In this document: positions 9,132-18,445 of the stretch, piece by piece | Numbering within the stretch: position 1 is the stretch's first letter | Layout of the letters: the number at the start of each line of letters is the position of its first letter | Source of the DNA: an uncultured Pseudomonadota bacterium | GTDB lineage: Bacteria; Myxococcota_A; UBA796; GCA-2862545 | Assembly (NCBI GenBank): GCA_913061235.1 | Contig: CAJXTB010000011.1 | Span: 1 to 64,000 of the forward strand | Reading direction: 5' to 3' | Length of the DNA stretch: 64,000 nt | Notes under the pieces: generated by a model | Told to the model about the DNA's origin: nothing | The model's database searches: none | What the model saw: only the letters and a program-made list of their open reading frames with translations | Position numbers and translations under genes: made by a program

Positions 9132-9147
9132 AAGTAAGCGCTTGCTT
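9132..9147. promoter_or_regulatory. Candidate TetR operator
   Basis: The 16-bp sequence aagtaagcgcttgctt is a dyad with a single mismatched pair around the centre gcgc, followed at once by a second short palindrome, cttgcaag (9145-9152). It lies just upstream of the TetR gene that starts at 9106. Size, symmetry and position fit a TetR-family operator; binding is inferred. Confidence 0.55.
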
Positions 9148-9234
9148 GCAAGTAGTCGTGTCATCCCAATACCGCAACCCGTTTTCCGCTTGCTGGCTGA
9201 CATTCGGGCGGATGTCAGTCAGCAACGTTGGAGA

Positions 9235-10872
9235 CTAGATCTCGTTAGTGAGGGGCAGGTCGTAGGGCAGGGCCAGGACCTTGGCCTGCGCGAGGAAGTC
9301 GGGGTTGTCGGTCAGCCGGTACAGCCCAAACCAGACGATGGGGCGCCAGTCCAGAGCGAACTCCCGCACGATGGGGGCTGCCTGTGCGACCGTTGGCGGT
9401 GGTGACCGAAACAGTGCGGCGAGTGTCGGACTGTTCGACTCGATGGCGGCGAGATGGGGGCTGGCGTCGCGTCCCTCACGCAGCTCGTGGACGGCTGCGA
9501 ACAGACCGAAGCGTGACGAGCCGAACTTGGAGTCGGCTACCCAGCTGCGTTCGTCCTCCGTTGCGCCATCGGACAACGCTAGAAATACAGGGGGCACGTC
9601 CAGTGCGGCGGGGAGGCCGCGAAGACAGTCGATGTCGCGCGCCGATAAGCAGAGGTCGAGCTGGTCTACGTGGAGCTCGGTCGGGGAAGAGTTGACCATC
9701 TCGGCCTGAATCTCGGCCATTAATGAGGGGAGTAGGTCCGGATTTTCATGGACTTCGAGGACTCTTCCGTAGGTTGAGCCGGTGAATCGAGTGGGGTCTT
9801 CGACTTCGCTCAGCCAGTAGGACGCTACAGCTCCGAATGACTGGCCCATGGCTATGCGTAGCCGCAGCCGCTCGTCCAGGGTGACCCATTGTAGTGACGG
9901 ATCTGCGTGCCAGGCTTTGTCGAACAGGTCCAAGATGCCCGACCAGTCATCGGTCTGGTTCGTTCGTTGGTCTGCGAGAGCCCGGTAGGCGGCACCCAGG
10001 GTTGGGTCCAAGGCGACGGCTTGGGTGTACAGCTGCGTTGCGGCGGCTGGCTCGGAGAGGCGTCCGAGTAGGTAGTGGTGCAGGCCACTGTCGGGATTGG
10101 CCGCGAGGAGCTCGGTATATTCAGCGACAACGGCGTCTGCTGGGGTGCGCTGGTCCTGGCAGAATCGGTGGCGTTCCACACAGGTCGGAACCTCGGCAAT
10201 GACCTGCTGGCACCACGCGTCAAGTCCCCCTTCGTCAACCTGCTCGAACCCTACAAACTGCGCGATAGTTTGGTCGACGGGTCCTTCTCGCATCACCGCT
10301 CTGCCGAAGGCCCGAGCTGCCGGTATTGCGTCGTGGTCGACCAAGTAGCTGATGACGTCCGGGTGGCTTGACCCTTGGTCCCACGCCTCTAGAGTCGTGT
10401 CGGTTTTGCGGTCCCCACTGATCTGTTGGGACTCCGGTGGTGGGGTGAACGGGTGGTCGATTCCGAGATGGAAGCTGATCTGGTCGCGCACGACCTCTTC
10501 GTCGGGCACATGTCCCCGGCCGTAGACCATGTAGGCCTTGACCAACAGGGCTCGATTGCCAACGTTGTAGAGCACCAATCCGCGACCATGGTCTGTCAGG
10601 TCAGTCGTGACGGTCTCCACATCGCCACCGGCGGTGAACACCGTCTCAATGCTGGCCGGGCCAGCGGGTACCTCCAAGGTGACGGCCTCACGCGGTGGAA
10701 CCATCACCGATTCTTCGCCAACAGAGACGGTCACGGAGCGGTTGAAGCCGTTGTAGGCCATTAGCGATGCTGTTCGTCCATCGAGGATGTACCAGCCGCC
10801 AGCGGAGAGGCACGCGAGTGCAACAACACCGGCAATGGCGCCGGGCAGTATCCAGTGTCTATCAGGGGTCAA
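9235..10872 (-). CDS. Membrane-anchored TPR-like protein, paralog A
   Basis: 545 residues from a TTG start (aaggaa lies 6 nt upstream). A transmembrane segment spans about 9-31, and the rest is predicted outside. About residues 35-160 form a beta domain containing GRGLVLYNVGNRALLV and MVYGRGHVPDEEV, closely matching paralog B (10947-13010). Residues about 250-320 carry TPR-like helices (AANPDSGLHHYLLGRLSEPA), and the C-terminus ends in a conserved WFGLYRLTDN block. The two proteins align over nearly the whole of paralog A. I recognise no named family. It is the last gene of a three-gene run behind paralog B and a small lipoprotein. Confidence 0.72.
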   Translation of the reverse strand: MTPDRHWILPGAIAGVVALACLSAGGWYILDGRTASLMAYNGFNRSVTVSVGEESVMVPPREAVTLEVPAGPASIETVFTAGGDVETVTTDLTDHGRGLVLYNVGNRALLVKAYMVYGRGHVPDEEVVRDQISFHLGIDHPFTPPPESQQISGDRKTDTTLEAWDQGSSHPDVISYLVDHDAIPAARAFGRAVMREGPVDQTIAQFVGFEQVDEGGLDAWCQQVIAEVPTCVERHRFCQDQRTPADAVVAEYTELLAANPDSGLHHYLLGRLSEPAAATQLYTQAVALDPTLGAAYRALADQRTNQTDDWSGILDLFDKAWHADPSLQWVTLDERLRLRIAMGQSFGAVASYWLSEVEDPTRFTGSTYGRVLEVHENPDLLPSLMAEIQAEMVNSSPTELHVDQLDLCLSARDIDCLRGLPAALDVPPVFLALSDGATEDERSWVADSKFGSSRFGLFAAVHELREGRDASPHLAAIESNSPTLAALFRSPPPTVAQAAPIVREFALDWRPIVWFGLYRLTDNPDFLAQAKVLALPYDLPLTNEI

Positions 10873-10946
10873 GAGAGGTTCCTTAGGTGGGTCAAGCGAC
10901 GGTGTTGAGCAGTGGGGTGGGCTCGTCTGTACGATAGGACGCGCTC

Positions 10947-13010
10947 TTAGTCATTGAGAATGGGCAACTCGAAGGGCAGCGCCCATGCCTGGGCTTGTTC
11001 GCGGAACTCGGTATTGTCCGTGAGGCGGTACAGCGCGAACCACACCGCTGCCTGCCACTCGATGCCAAGCGACCGAACGACGGGCGATGCCTCGGCCATT
11101 GTGGTCGGCGGAAAGCGTAGGAGCTGCTCAATGGCGGGGTCGTACTCACCGACCTTGCTGAAGTGTGCCTGCGCCTCGCGGCCCTCTCGCGCCTCATGGG
11201 TGGCGCCATACAAGGTGAGTCGGAAGGTGCCGTTATCTACGGGGGCTTGCCAGGCCCGGTCGGCGTCGGTGGCACCGTCGGACAAGGCGGTGAACATCTC
11301 AAGCCCCGCTCCTTGGGCGTTTGCATCACGCAGTCCGTCGAGGTCTTTGGCCGTGACCGATGCATTTGCAATGACGTTGGCAAGCACTTCCACGGGTTCG
11401 TCCAGCAGCTCCCGTTGGATTTCTGAGGTTCGAATGCCCAGAGTCTCGGGGTGGGCCGTCAGCCGAAGCGCTTTGGCGACCGAAAGCACATCTTGGGAGA
11501 CGTACTCCGGCACACGCGCCTCCCATCCGGTGGCGACGTCGTCCATGGGTACGCCGTTGAGCAAGCTCAGCCGTAGCCAGAGGTCCCGCGTGTGTTCTTC
11601 GAGAGAGGGCTCTACGGTGACGGACTGGTCGAGATGGCTCAAGGCCTGTGTCCAGTCGTTGGTCGTGGTGGCCGTGTGGTGTGCTTGCGCCATGTGCGCC
11701 CAGCCGAAGTCGGGGTCTAGGTCCATGGCTCGAGCGAACAACACCGTGGCGTTGGCGGGTTCGGAAATCCGTCCGAGGAGGTACTGGGCGGTTGCGCTGT
11801 CTGGATTGTCTGCCGCGCGTTGTGTGTACTCGGCAAGCACGGCGTCTTTGTCGGGCCTGGCTTCTTGGCAGTAGCGGTGCCGGTTTACGGCGCTCTCGTG
11901 CTGCGAAATGATCCGTTCACACCAGCGGTCGATGTCCACCGCGGCGTCGAGTCCCTGTGCCGCAATGGACAGGGTCAGCATGTCCGTTGGACCGTCGATG
12001 ACGTTCGCCATTGCAAACTCAAGAGCGTCCTCTGGGCGACCGTCGTTGAAGAAGTACGCCAACCACTCGCTCGATGTCAGCTCATCGGTCCAGTCGAGAA
12101 CGGCCTTGTCCACGTCTCGGTCACCGGTGATGGACTTGTTGTCTGGCGGGTCTCGGAACAGGTAGTCCACGCCCCGAATGTTGGTGACTTGGTCGGAGAA
12201 GACCACGTCATCGGGCACTGAGCCCCGTCCATACACAATGTGCGATTCTACGATGACCGCCCGATTGCCAATGTTGTAGATGGCGAGTCCGCGGCCCATG
12301 TCGGACAGGTCGATGGAGAGCTGCTCAATGGGCGTTCCGTCTTCAAAACTGGCGACCACCTCTGTCTGGGTGGCGGTGTGGTCGATGCGGGCGAATGCCT
12401 GGGCACGAACGGGGTAGGATGTGCCGTCAATCTGTAGTTCTACGGGCCTCTGAAAGGCATTGTAGGCCACAATTTCGGCGCTTCGACCGTCTGCGATTCT
12501 CATCCCAGTGATGCCGGCAATCACCACCGCTGTGGCAATGACCGAGCCCACGAAGACGGCCTTTCGGTGGCGCCTGGCACGCGGCGTAAGCGGGCACTTG
12601 CCATGGAAGTACCACCCCGAAGAGGCCTTGGTCACAATGTAGCTGTTCAGCGGGATGAACGGGACGAACAGGCCGGTGAGGTAGGTGGTGAGAATGAACG
12701 ACTTGTCGTTGGGATTCTCGTCTTCTCGCCCCCATGCGGTGACGCCGAAGCCATTGAAGGTGCTCATTCCGGGGGCCTTTGTGCCCCACTGTGTCCACAA
12801 GCGCAGGTCGTCGAGCCGTTCTTGTAGCTGTTGCCGCCGATTGTCATCGGGTTCGGCGGCGGCTACCTTTTTCATCAGGGCGTAGGCCACGAGTGGGCCT
12901 CGCCTCGGGTCAACGAACGCGTCCAATACTTCCTGTGGAAACAGGCCGTAGTCGCCGGTATTCAGCATGATTCGTTCGAGAATGGAGGGCTCTGGGCCTT
13001 CGGTGGTCAT
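10947..13010 (-). CDS. Membrane-anchored TPR-like protein, paralog B
   Basis: 687 residues. The ATG at 13010 is chosen because it overlaps the upstream stop in ATGA and has a ggggag ribosome site. An extra N-terminal cytoplasmic part of about 150 residues, absent from paralog A, carries YALMKKVAAAEPDDN and a hydrophobic stretch (about 104-120); the main membrane segment is at about 150-168. The exported part repeats the plan of paralog A: GRGLAIYNIGNRAVIV, VYGRGSVPDDV, TPR-like helices with ADNPDSATAQYLLGRISEPA, and a WFALYRLTDN end. Function unknown; the arrangement suggests an envelope complex of two related subunits. Confidence 0.75.
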   Translation of the reverse strand: MTTEGPEPSILERIMLNTGDYGLFPQEVLDAFVDPRRGPLVAYALMKKVAAAEPDDNRRQQLQERLDDLRLWTQWGTKAPGMSTFNGFGVTAWGREDENPNDKSFILTTYLTGLFVPFIPLNSYIVTKASSGWYFHGKCPLTPRARRHRKAVFVGSVIATAVVIAGITGMRIADGRSAEIVAYNAFQRPVELQIDGTSYPVRAQAFARIDHTATQTEVVASFEDGTPIEQLSIDLSDMGRGLAIYNIGNRAVIVESHIVYGRGSVPDDVVFSDQVTNIRGVDYLFRDPPDNKSITGDRDVDKAVLDWTDELTSSEWLAYFFNDGRPEDALEFAMANVIDGPTDMLTLSIAAQGLDAAVDIDRWCERIISQHESAVNRHRYCQEARPDKDAVLAEYTQRAADNPDSATAQYLLGRISEPANATVLFARAMDLDPDFGWAHMAQAHHTATTTNDWTQALSHLDQSVTVEPSLEEHTRDLWLRLSLLNGVPMDDVATGWEARVPEYVSQDVLSVAKALRLTAHPETLGIRTSEIQRELLDEPVEVLANVIANASVTAKDLDGLRDANAQGAGLEMFTALSDGATDADRAWQAPVDNGTFRLTLYGATHEAREGREAQAHFSKVGEYDPAIEQLLRFPPTTMAEASPVVRSLGIEWQAAVWFALYRLTDNTEFREQAQAWALPFELPILND

Positions 13011-13354
13011 GGTGCGGTCTCCCCGTTGATGAAACACTCATTGTCTGGAAACGGCTCGCCGTAAGTGAAGAGATATCCACCGCAATAGACGTTGATGTCG
13101 GTGCCATATTGGGCTGTGACGTGCTCACCATCGCGGAAGCCGTGCACGCTGAGTCCCCGACCGGTGCCCGACCAATCCAGCATCACATCTCCGCACGCAA
13201 TCGCGTCCTCTGGTTGCTCAGGTGTCGCACAGGGGAGTTCGGCCTGAGGGTTGTTGTGCGCGCACCACAGGGTCAAGTCCGGCTCAAAGCAACCCATGGT
13301 GATGTTGCTTGAACACGCCGCCAGACCCAAGACAGCTAGCGGTAGGGGTCGCAT
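13007..13354 (-). CDS. Small Cys-rich lipoprotein
   Basis: 115 residues from the ATG at 13354 (MRPLPLAVLGLAAC lipobox). About nine Cys lie in the mature part. The segment DWSGTGRGLSVHGFRDGEHV recalls the GRGL(A/V)(I/L)YN element in both downstream TPR paralogs, so this may be a short relative of their beta domain. Its stop overlaps the start of paralog B in ATGA, which supports co-translation. No named family recognised. Confidence 0.62.
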   Translation of the reverse strand: MRPLPLAVLGLAACSSNITMGCFEPDLTLWCAHNNPQAELPCATPEQPEDAIACGDVMLDWSGTGRGLSVHGFRDGEHVTAQYGTDINVYCGGYLFTYGEPFPDNECFINGETAP

Positions 13355-13432
13355 GAGGGCTCCGGGTGGACGTTGAACCACGGAATCATGGAGGAAACTT
13401 CCGTTCAAGTCAATCGAGTCGGCCGCCCTCGA

Positions 13433-14422
13433 CTACGCCGCTGCCATCAACAGTTCATACGACGCAATGCGTGCGTGGTGATCGAACGGAATGGTCACGA
13501 TGGTCAGCTCATCGGCCATGGTTGACTTGTGCAGCGCTGACAGCCCCTCCCAAACTTGCTCTGCCGTGCCAATGAACGCCGTCTGCCGCATCATCTGCAG
13601 CATCATGCTCTCCATGGCCGAGTAGGGGGCGGAGTCTGCCTCTTCTGGAGACTGGAAGCGTGGGTTCTCTCGCCGCAGCATGGTGCGTACGAACCAGTGT
13701 TCCGTCGTTCGTGCCAGGCGCTTGGCTTCGGCTTCGGTCTCGCCAACCACCACGTTCCACGCGAGCATGGTCTTGGGAGCGGAACCCGAGGCGTTGGGGC
13801 GAAAGTGCTGATGGTAGGCGGTGAGTGCTGGCTGCATGCCGCGTGGGTCTAAGAACCCACCGAAGGCGTATGGCAGGCCCCGTTGTGCAGCGAAGGTTGC
13901 GCTACTAGCGCTGGTTCCGAGAATCCACGGCTGAGCCTGGTCGTCTGTCTGTGGACTGGCGAAGGTGTTGGCGTAGGGGCGCTTGGAGGTGCCTTGACCG
14001 AGCCAGCTGAGCAGCTCGTCCATGGCTGCGAAGGACGCCGGCCCTTGGTTTCGCACGCCGAGCGCGGCTGGAGCGCTACCTTCCGAGCCGCCGCTGCGTC
14101 CGAGCCCGAGATCGATGCGCCCAGGAAACAGAGTGGCCAGAGTGTTGAACTGTTCGGCCACCTTCAACGGGCTGTAGAAGGGGATCTGAACGCCCCCGCT
14201 GCCCACACGAATGCGCTCGGTGACGGACGCAATGTGCGACATTAGGACCTCTGGAGAGGCGCCAGCAAGGGCGTTATCGCTGTGGTGTTCCGCGACCCAG
14301 AAGCGGTGGTAGCCCAGGGCATCTGCACGCTTTGCGAGGTCCACAGTGTTGCGCACGGCGTCTGCGGGACGCATGCCGGTGGATACGGGGGATTGGCACA
14401 GAATGTTCAGTGGAATGCTCAT
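13433..14422 (-). CDS. LLM-class flavin-dependent oxidoreductase (luciferase-like)
   Basis: 329 residues, a typical length. The protein fits the 'luciferase family oxidoreductase, group 1' pattern: GYHRFWVAEHHSDNALAG near residue 38, SHIASVTERIRVGSGGV, PFYSPLKVAEQFNTL, GRIDLGLGRSGG and the late GTAEQVWEGL segment. Such proteins use reduced FMN/F420 on unknown small substrates. It is divergent from dbpA with only 50 bp between the starts, so the promoters probably overlap. Confidence 0.9.
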   Translation of the reverse strand: MSIPLNILCQSPVSTGMRPADAVRNTVDLAKRADALGYHRFWVAEHHSDNALAGASPEVLMSHIASVTERIRVGSGGVQIPFYSPLKVAEQFNTLATLFPGRIDLGLGRSGGSEGSAPAALGVRNQGPASFAAMDELLSWLGQGTSKRPYANTFASPQTDDQAQPWILGTSASSATFAAQRGLPYAFGGFLDPRGMQPALTAYHQHFRPNASGSAPKTMLAWNVVVGETEAEAKRLARTTEHWFVRTMLRRENPRFQSPEEADSAPYSAMESMMLQMMRQTAFIGTAEQVWEGLSALHKSTMADELTIVTIPFDHHARIASYELLMAAA

Positions 14423-14472
14423 GGACGCCGACTATTCAGCCGCTCTGCTTCCTGTCGCGATACTCGCCGGGC

Positions 14473-15846
14473 ATGACTCCATTTACTGACCTTGATCTAC
14501 GTCCCGAGCTTCTGCTCGTCCTTGAACAAATCGGCTTCACGCACATGACGCCCATTCAGGCCGAGGCTCTGCCTATGGTGCTGTCCGGCGCGGATGTGAC
14601 CGGTCAGGCTGAGACGGGAAGCGGCAAGACGGCAGCCTTTGGTCTGGGTCTGCTCAACCGCATTGATGTGGAGCGCGCCTGGCCACAAGCCATGGTGTTG
14701 TGCCCGACACGAGAGCTCGCAGAGCAGGTGACCATGGAGCTGCGTCGTTTAGGCAGTCGCCTGGAGAACCTGCGTGTACTCACCCTGTGTGGAGGCCGTT
14801 CCTTTCAGTATCAACGCGACTCCCTGCGCCGAGGCTGTACGGTTGTAGTGGGAACGCCTGGCCGGGTTGATGAGCACCTGCGTCGGGGGAGCTTGGGGCT
14901 GCAAGACCTGCGCATCTTGGTGTTGGACGAGGCCGACCGCATGCTGGACATGGGCTTTATCGACGTAGTCACCGACATTGTTGGGGCCTGCCCACGGGAC
15001 CGCCAGACCCTGCTATTCTCGGCCACTTTCCCTGACGCCATCGACGAGCTTGCGGCCGAAATCCAAGACGAGCCGATTCGTGTGTCCGTCAGTGAAGACA
15101 CCCAACCCGAGACCATCACTCAGAGCTTGGTCATCTGCGAGATGGGCCAACGTAAGCAGCGTATTGCCGATGTCCTGGCCCACTATGCGCCGACATCTGC
15201 GCTGGTCTTTTGTGAGACGCGCAAGGATTGTGCGGAGGTCGCGCGGTCGCTCTCGCAGCGCGGTGCAGCGGCATTGGCGCTTCACGGAGACCTAGACCAG
15301 CGTCAGCGCGACGACGTCTTGGTGCAGTTCGCCAACGGAAGCGCAACGGTGCTCGTGGCTACGAATGTTGCGGCGCGAGGCTTGGATATTCCAGAACTTC
15401 CCTTGGTTCTGGTCGCTGAGCTGAGTTCCGACCCCGAGAGCCATGTTCACCGTGTGGGGCGAACCGGTCGAGCCGGTGAATCCGGACGGGCGGTCAGCAT
15501 TGTGTCCCGACCGAACGAGCACAAGCGCCTAGAGACACTCGAAGCCTTCTTGGGCGAGCCACTGACCCGCGAGCCGGAACTGCCCGTCTCTGGGCGTCTG
15601 GACAGCCTGACCCCGCACAACCGGACGCTGCTGCTGCTTGCTGGACGCGCGGCGAAGCTACGTAAGGGAGATGTGCTCGGCGCCCTCATCAAGGACGGCG
15701 GCATTCCGAAAGACGCCATTGGCCGCATTGACACCATGGACAAGACAACGGCAGTCGCGATTACCCGCGAGTGGGCGGACAAGGCGCTGGACTACGTGAT
15801 GCGCGGGCGAATCAAGAAGCAGCGCATTCGAGCTGTCCTGCTCTAG
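14473..15846 (+). CDS. dbpA: DEAD-box ATP-dependent RNA helicase DbpA
   Basis: 457 residues from the ATG at 14473; upstream in-frame codons overlap the divergent gene and are unlikely to be used. The motifs in order: Q motif GFTHMTPIQAEAL (21-33), Walker A AETGSGKT (46-53), PTRELAEQ (78-85), TPGR (128-131), DEAD (152-155), SAT (183-185), ARGLD and HRVGRTGRAG. Residues about 385-457 resemble the DbpA RNA-binding domain (GRAAKLRKGDVLGALIKDGG), which binds hairpin 92 of 23S rRNA in E. coli during large-subunit assembly. The length equals that of E. coli DbpA. Its stop shares ctag with the convergent GFA gene. Confidence 0.9.
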   Translation: MTPFTDLDLRPELLLVLEQIGFTHMTPIQAEALPMVLSGADVTGQAETGSGKTAAFGLGLLNRIDVERAWPQAMVLCPTRELAEQVTMELRRLGSRLENLRVLTLCGGRSFQYQRDSLRRGCTVVVGTPGRVDEHLRRGSLGLQDLRILVLDEADRMLDMGFIDVVTDIVGACPRDRQTLLFSATFPDAIDELAAEIQDEPIRVSVSEDTQPETITQSLVICEMGQRKQRIADVLAHYAPTSALVFCETRKDCAEVARSLSQRGAAALALHGDLDQRQRDDVLVQFANGSATVLVATNVAARGLDIPELPLVLVAELSSDPESHVHRVGRTGRAGESGRAVSIVSRPNEHKRLETLEAFLGEPLTREPELPVSGRLDSLTPHNRTLLLLAGRAAKLRKGDVLGALIKDGGIPKDAIGRIDTMDKTTAVAITREWADKALDYVMRGRIKKQRIRAVLL

Positions 15847-16274
15847 TCGCCGGTGTCCGCTTTGGTACGGTTCGTTTCGTGCCGGGGTGCGTCATCGCTC
15901 AACAGCAGCCAAGATACCGAGCTATTCGTGTGGATGTGGTAGCGCGGAGTCATGGCTTCAGGGTTGTCGAGCGACGTGATGGCCAGGGTTAGGTAGGCTG
16001 GATGGCTCTGTGAGCGGTAGGTGAGAGTGGAGCCACACGCTGCACAGAAGCCTCGACGAATGTCGTCAGAGGATGCGTATTCGGTGGGTCTTGCGTCGGT
16101 TTGCCAAGTCACCTCCGCGGCCTTCACATCCATCCAGGCGCTCACGGGTGCACCGGTGGTCCGCTGACACGTGCGGCAGTGGCAGAAATCGGCGTCAAAC
16201 GGTGGTTGTGACAGGGCATAGCGAATCGCGCGGCAGTCACACCCACCGGTCAGATGGCCTTGCTGTGCGGTCAT
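15843..16274 (-). CDS. GFA family (Mss4-like fold) zinc protein
   Basis: 143 residues. Zinc-binding Cys follow the GFA pattern: GGCDCRAIRY (Cys12, Cys14), FCHCRTCQRTTG (Cys31, Cys33, Cys36) and FCAACGS (Cys77, Cys80), with SAWMDV between them. The family was named for glutathione-dependent formaldehyde activation, but most members have no proven activity. It converges on dbpA, and the last 4 bp overlap. Confidence 0.87.
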   Translation of the reverse strand: MTAQQGHLTGGCDCRAIRYALSQPPFDADFCHCRTCQRTTGAPVSAWMDVKAAEVTWQTDARPTEYASSDDIRRGFCAACGSTLTYRSQSHPAYLTLAITSLDNPEAMTPRYHIHTNSSVSWLLLSDDAPRHETNRTKADTGD

Positions 16275-16310
16275 GGGGTCCCCTTCGGCGCTCTTTAAGC
16301 GCAGTTGCGT

Positions 16311-16904
16311 CTAGCCGCGGTCGAAGGACCAACCCGATGGCTCTTCTTCAACCTTCTCTGGAGCGTCAACCTTCTCTGGAGCGTCAACCTTCTCTGTGGC
16401 TTCGGCCTTCTCGGGAGTCGCGGTGGTCTCGGGAGTCTCGGCTGTCTCTGGTGCTTCGGCTGTCTCTGGAGCTTCGGCGGTGTCGGGCACCTGAGCGTCG
16501 TCTTCCTGCACCGGCACTGGAACGGTGTGTGGCTCAGTGGCGTCTGCCGTTGTGGGCGTCTCATCCGTCGCGACCTCTTCCACGGCGCTGGCCATGGTCA
16601 TGGTCTCGAGCGTTCCGTCCTTCACGCTCTCTGCATACGCACGCCGAGCGGCACGTCGGAGGTTGCGCTTACGCTTGCGCTCACGACCCTTGAAGTCGGA
16701 CAGAAAGATGGCTTCAACCTTGGTACGCGCCCAGGGTGTCTTGCGTAGAAAGGTCAGGCTCGACTTGATGCTCGGGTCGTTGCTGAAGCACTGAATCTTC
16801 ACCCGTTGGGCCAGGTACTCCCAGCCGTGCTCTTCGACCAAGCCGGTCAGAAGAGCCTTGAGGGTGATGCCGTGCAGCGGGTTGTTGAGTTGTTCATCAG
16901 CCAT
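16311..16904 (-). CDS. VF530 family DNA-binding protein with long acidic tail
   Basis: 197 residues. Residues about 6-75 match the VF530/DUF2132 family: [49 protein letters not shown] and PWARTKVE. Family members are short (about 75-80 residues) DNA-binding helix bundles. A basic patch ([16 protein letters not shown]) comes next, then an Ala/Glu/Pro/Thr tail of about 90 residues with repeats such as [12 protein letters not shown] and [13 protein letters not shown]. The tail is low complexity and is probably disordered. Confidence 0.85.
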   Translation of the reverse strand: MADEQLNNPLHGITLKALLTGLVEEHGWEYLAQRVKIQCFSNDPSIKSSLTFLRKTPWARTKVEAIFLSDFKGRERKRKRNLRRAARRAYAESVKDGTLETMTMASAVEEVATDETPTTADATEPHTVPVPVQEDDAQVPDTAEAPETAEAPETAETPETTATPEKAEATEKVDAPEKVDAPEKVEEEPSGWSFDRG

Positions 16905-16942
16905 GAATCCGACCTAGCCTTACAGCGCGACTGCGCAATGGT

Positions 16943-17794
16943 CTAAAACGGCCGCTCGACGAAGTTCATATCAAAGTCGCCCTCGTAGGACCGTTCTGCT
17001 CCCTGGCCACCGCAGTCGAAACAGTTGGCGAAGCAGGCGATGTTTGCGGTGAACGTGCCGGAGACGGTCTGTGCGACGGGGTCGAAGTTGTTCAGCAGGG
17101 TGGTGTTTCCGAAGCCCGAGAAGTTGCACACGCCAAAGACGACGGTGAAGTTCGTGGAGATGGGACCGGGGACCGTGGCATTTTCAATGTCGTTCAATTC
17201 TAGAGAGAAAGTGAAGTTCTGGAAGGTGCCCAAGGTGATGTCTACAACGCCCTCGAACTCGCTCCGGTAGGCGAACACGCTGGGCTCGGTGCCGTTGAGC
17301 TCGGTCGTGCGCGGCTCTCCGGGGGGTCCGAAGCTGAACGAACCGCTCGATGGCGGGGTGGTGACCTCACGGCAGTTGGCTGAGCACAGGTCGCCATCAT
17401 CGGTGTTTCCGTCGTCGCAGATCTCACCGCGCTCGACAATGCCGTTGCCACAGACGTCATCGTTTGCAAAGCAGACGTCTCCCCAGTCATCTTCGGTGGT
17501 CATGCATGTGTAGCCAGGGGGACACTGACCTTCGATGCACTCTTGGGTGCAGTACGCGTCAATGCCGGTCCGACCGTCAAAGAGGCACAGGGTGCTGTCG
17601 CACGAGTCAGACGGTTCGATGACGCAGGTGTCCAGGTTGCAGCCACCAGGACAGGTGGCACCGAGGTCGTCAAAGGCCGCAAGCTCGGTGTCTTCTTCTA
17701 CGTCGGTTCCCGTGCCATTGTTGGTGTCCGTGTCATCGGTGTCCCCGCCAGAGCACGCGGTCAATAGGAGGAAGGCGAGGGATGGCAGACGCAT
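16943..17794 (-). CDS. Lipoprotein with DUF4215-type Cys-rich repeat
   Basis: 283 residues from the ATG at 17794 (MRLPSLAFLLLTAC). After an Asp/Thr-rich linker the protein has Cys-rich segments and one clear DUF4215-like unit, CGNGIVERGEICDDGNTDDG-DLC-NCR (about 125-155), typical of surface proteins in Myxococcota. The C-terminal 130 residues are beta-rich and end near a CFANCFDCGGQG loop. The ligand is unknown. It is divergent from the rhodanese gene with about 145 bp between starts. Confidence 0.75.
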   Translation of the reverse strand: MRLPSLAFLLLTACSGGDTDDTDTNNGTGTDVEEDTELAAFDDLGATCPGGCNLDTCVIEPSDSCDSTLCLFDGRTGIDAYCTQECIEGQCPPGYTCMTTEDDWGDVCFANDDVCGNGIVERGEICDDGNTDDGDLCSANCREVTTPPSSGSFSFGPPGEPRTTELNGTEPSVFAYRSEFEGVVDITLGTFQNFTFSLELNDIENATVPGPISTNFTVVFGVCNFSGFGNTTLLNNFDPVAQTVSGTFTANIACFANCFDCGGQGAERSYEGDFDMNFVERPF

Positions 17795-17938
17795 GAGGAG
17801 CTCCAGAGCTGGCACCTGTGTAGCCTAGGCACGGGGCACCTGGCTGGACGACTTGGATTGTGTGAGTTTGGCCCTGACCGACCCTGACGTGTGCATTTCC
17901 TCTGTCGATACGGAGCTGGGTTCAGGCTAAGCACCCGC

Positions 17939-18424
17939 ATGCAACGCTACCTCTTTCCTGTTGTCCTCTGTGCCACTCTTGGACTCGCGCCATTCGCTGA
18001 GCCTCACCTTCTCGGCAAGCTGCGCTGGGTCGCGGGTGGAGCCGTCGGCATGTCGCTGGTCGACTGGGGTGACCTGTTCATGCACGGCGCGCCATTCCTG
18101 TGGTTGTTCGGCGTGATTCTGTTCGATCTGTTCGGCAAGCCCAAGCACCGGCTCAGCGGAGCTGCGGCGAAGGAGCTGGTAGATGCGGGTGCGTTGCTCT
18201 TGGATGTGCGCAGTCCCGCTGAGTTTGGGTCTGGACATCTGAACAACGCCGTCAACATCCCCGTAGGCGAGCTGTCACAGCGCAGTGGGGAGCTGCCAAC
18301 AGACCGCGCAATCGTGCTGTACTGCGCTTCTGGAATGCGCAGTGGTCGGGCGACGTCGATGCTTCAGCGCCTCGGTCGGGAAGACGTCTACGACCTCGGC
18401 GGCCAACGAAACTGGCCTGGCTAG
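17939..18424 (+). CDS. Membrane-anchored rhodanese-like protein
   Basis: 161 residues from the ATG at 17939. Hydrophobic segments at about 3-20 and 50-66 are followed by a rhodanese domain (about 72-161): LLLDVRSPAEFGSGHLNNAVNIPVGEL and the active loop C129-A-S-G-M-R-S-G. The loop has Cys plus R, consistent with sulfur transfer. The first segment could be a signal peptide or a membrane helix. It stands alone between a divergent lipoprotein and a convergent L,D-transpeptidase. Confidence 0.83.
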   Translation: MQRYLFPVVLCATLGLAPFAEPHLLGKLRWVAGGAVGMSLVDWGDLFMHGAPFLWLFGVILFDLFGKPKHRLSGAAAKELVDAGALLLDVRSPAEFGSGHLNNAVNIPVGELSQRSGELPTDRAIVLYCASGMRSGRATSMLQRLGREDVYDLGGQRNWPG

Positions 18425-18445
18425 CCGATTGGCGGCCGGCCCTGG

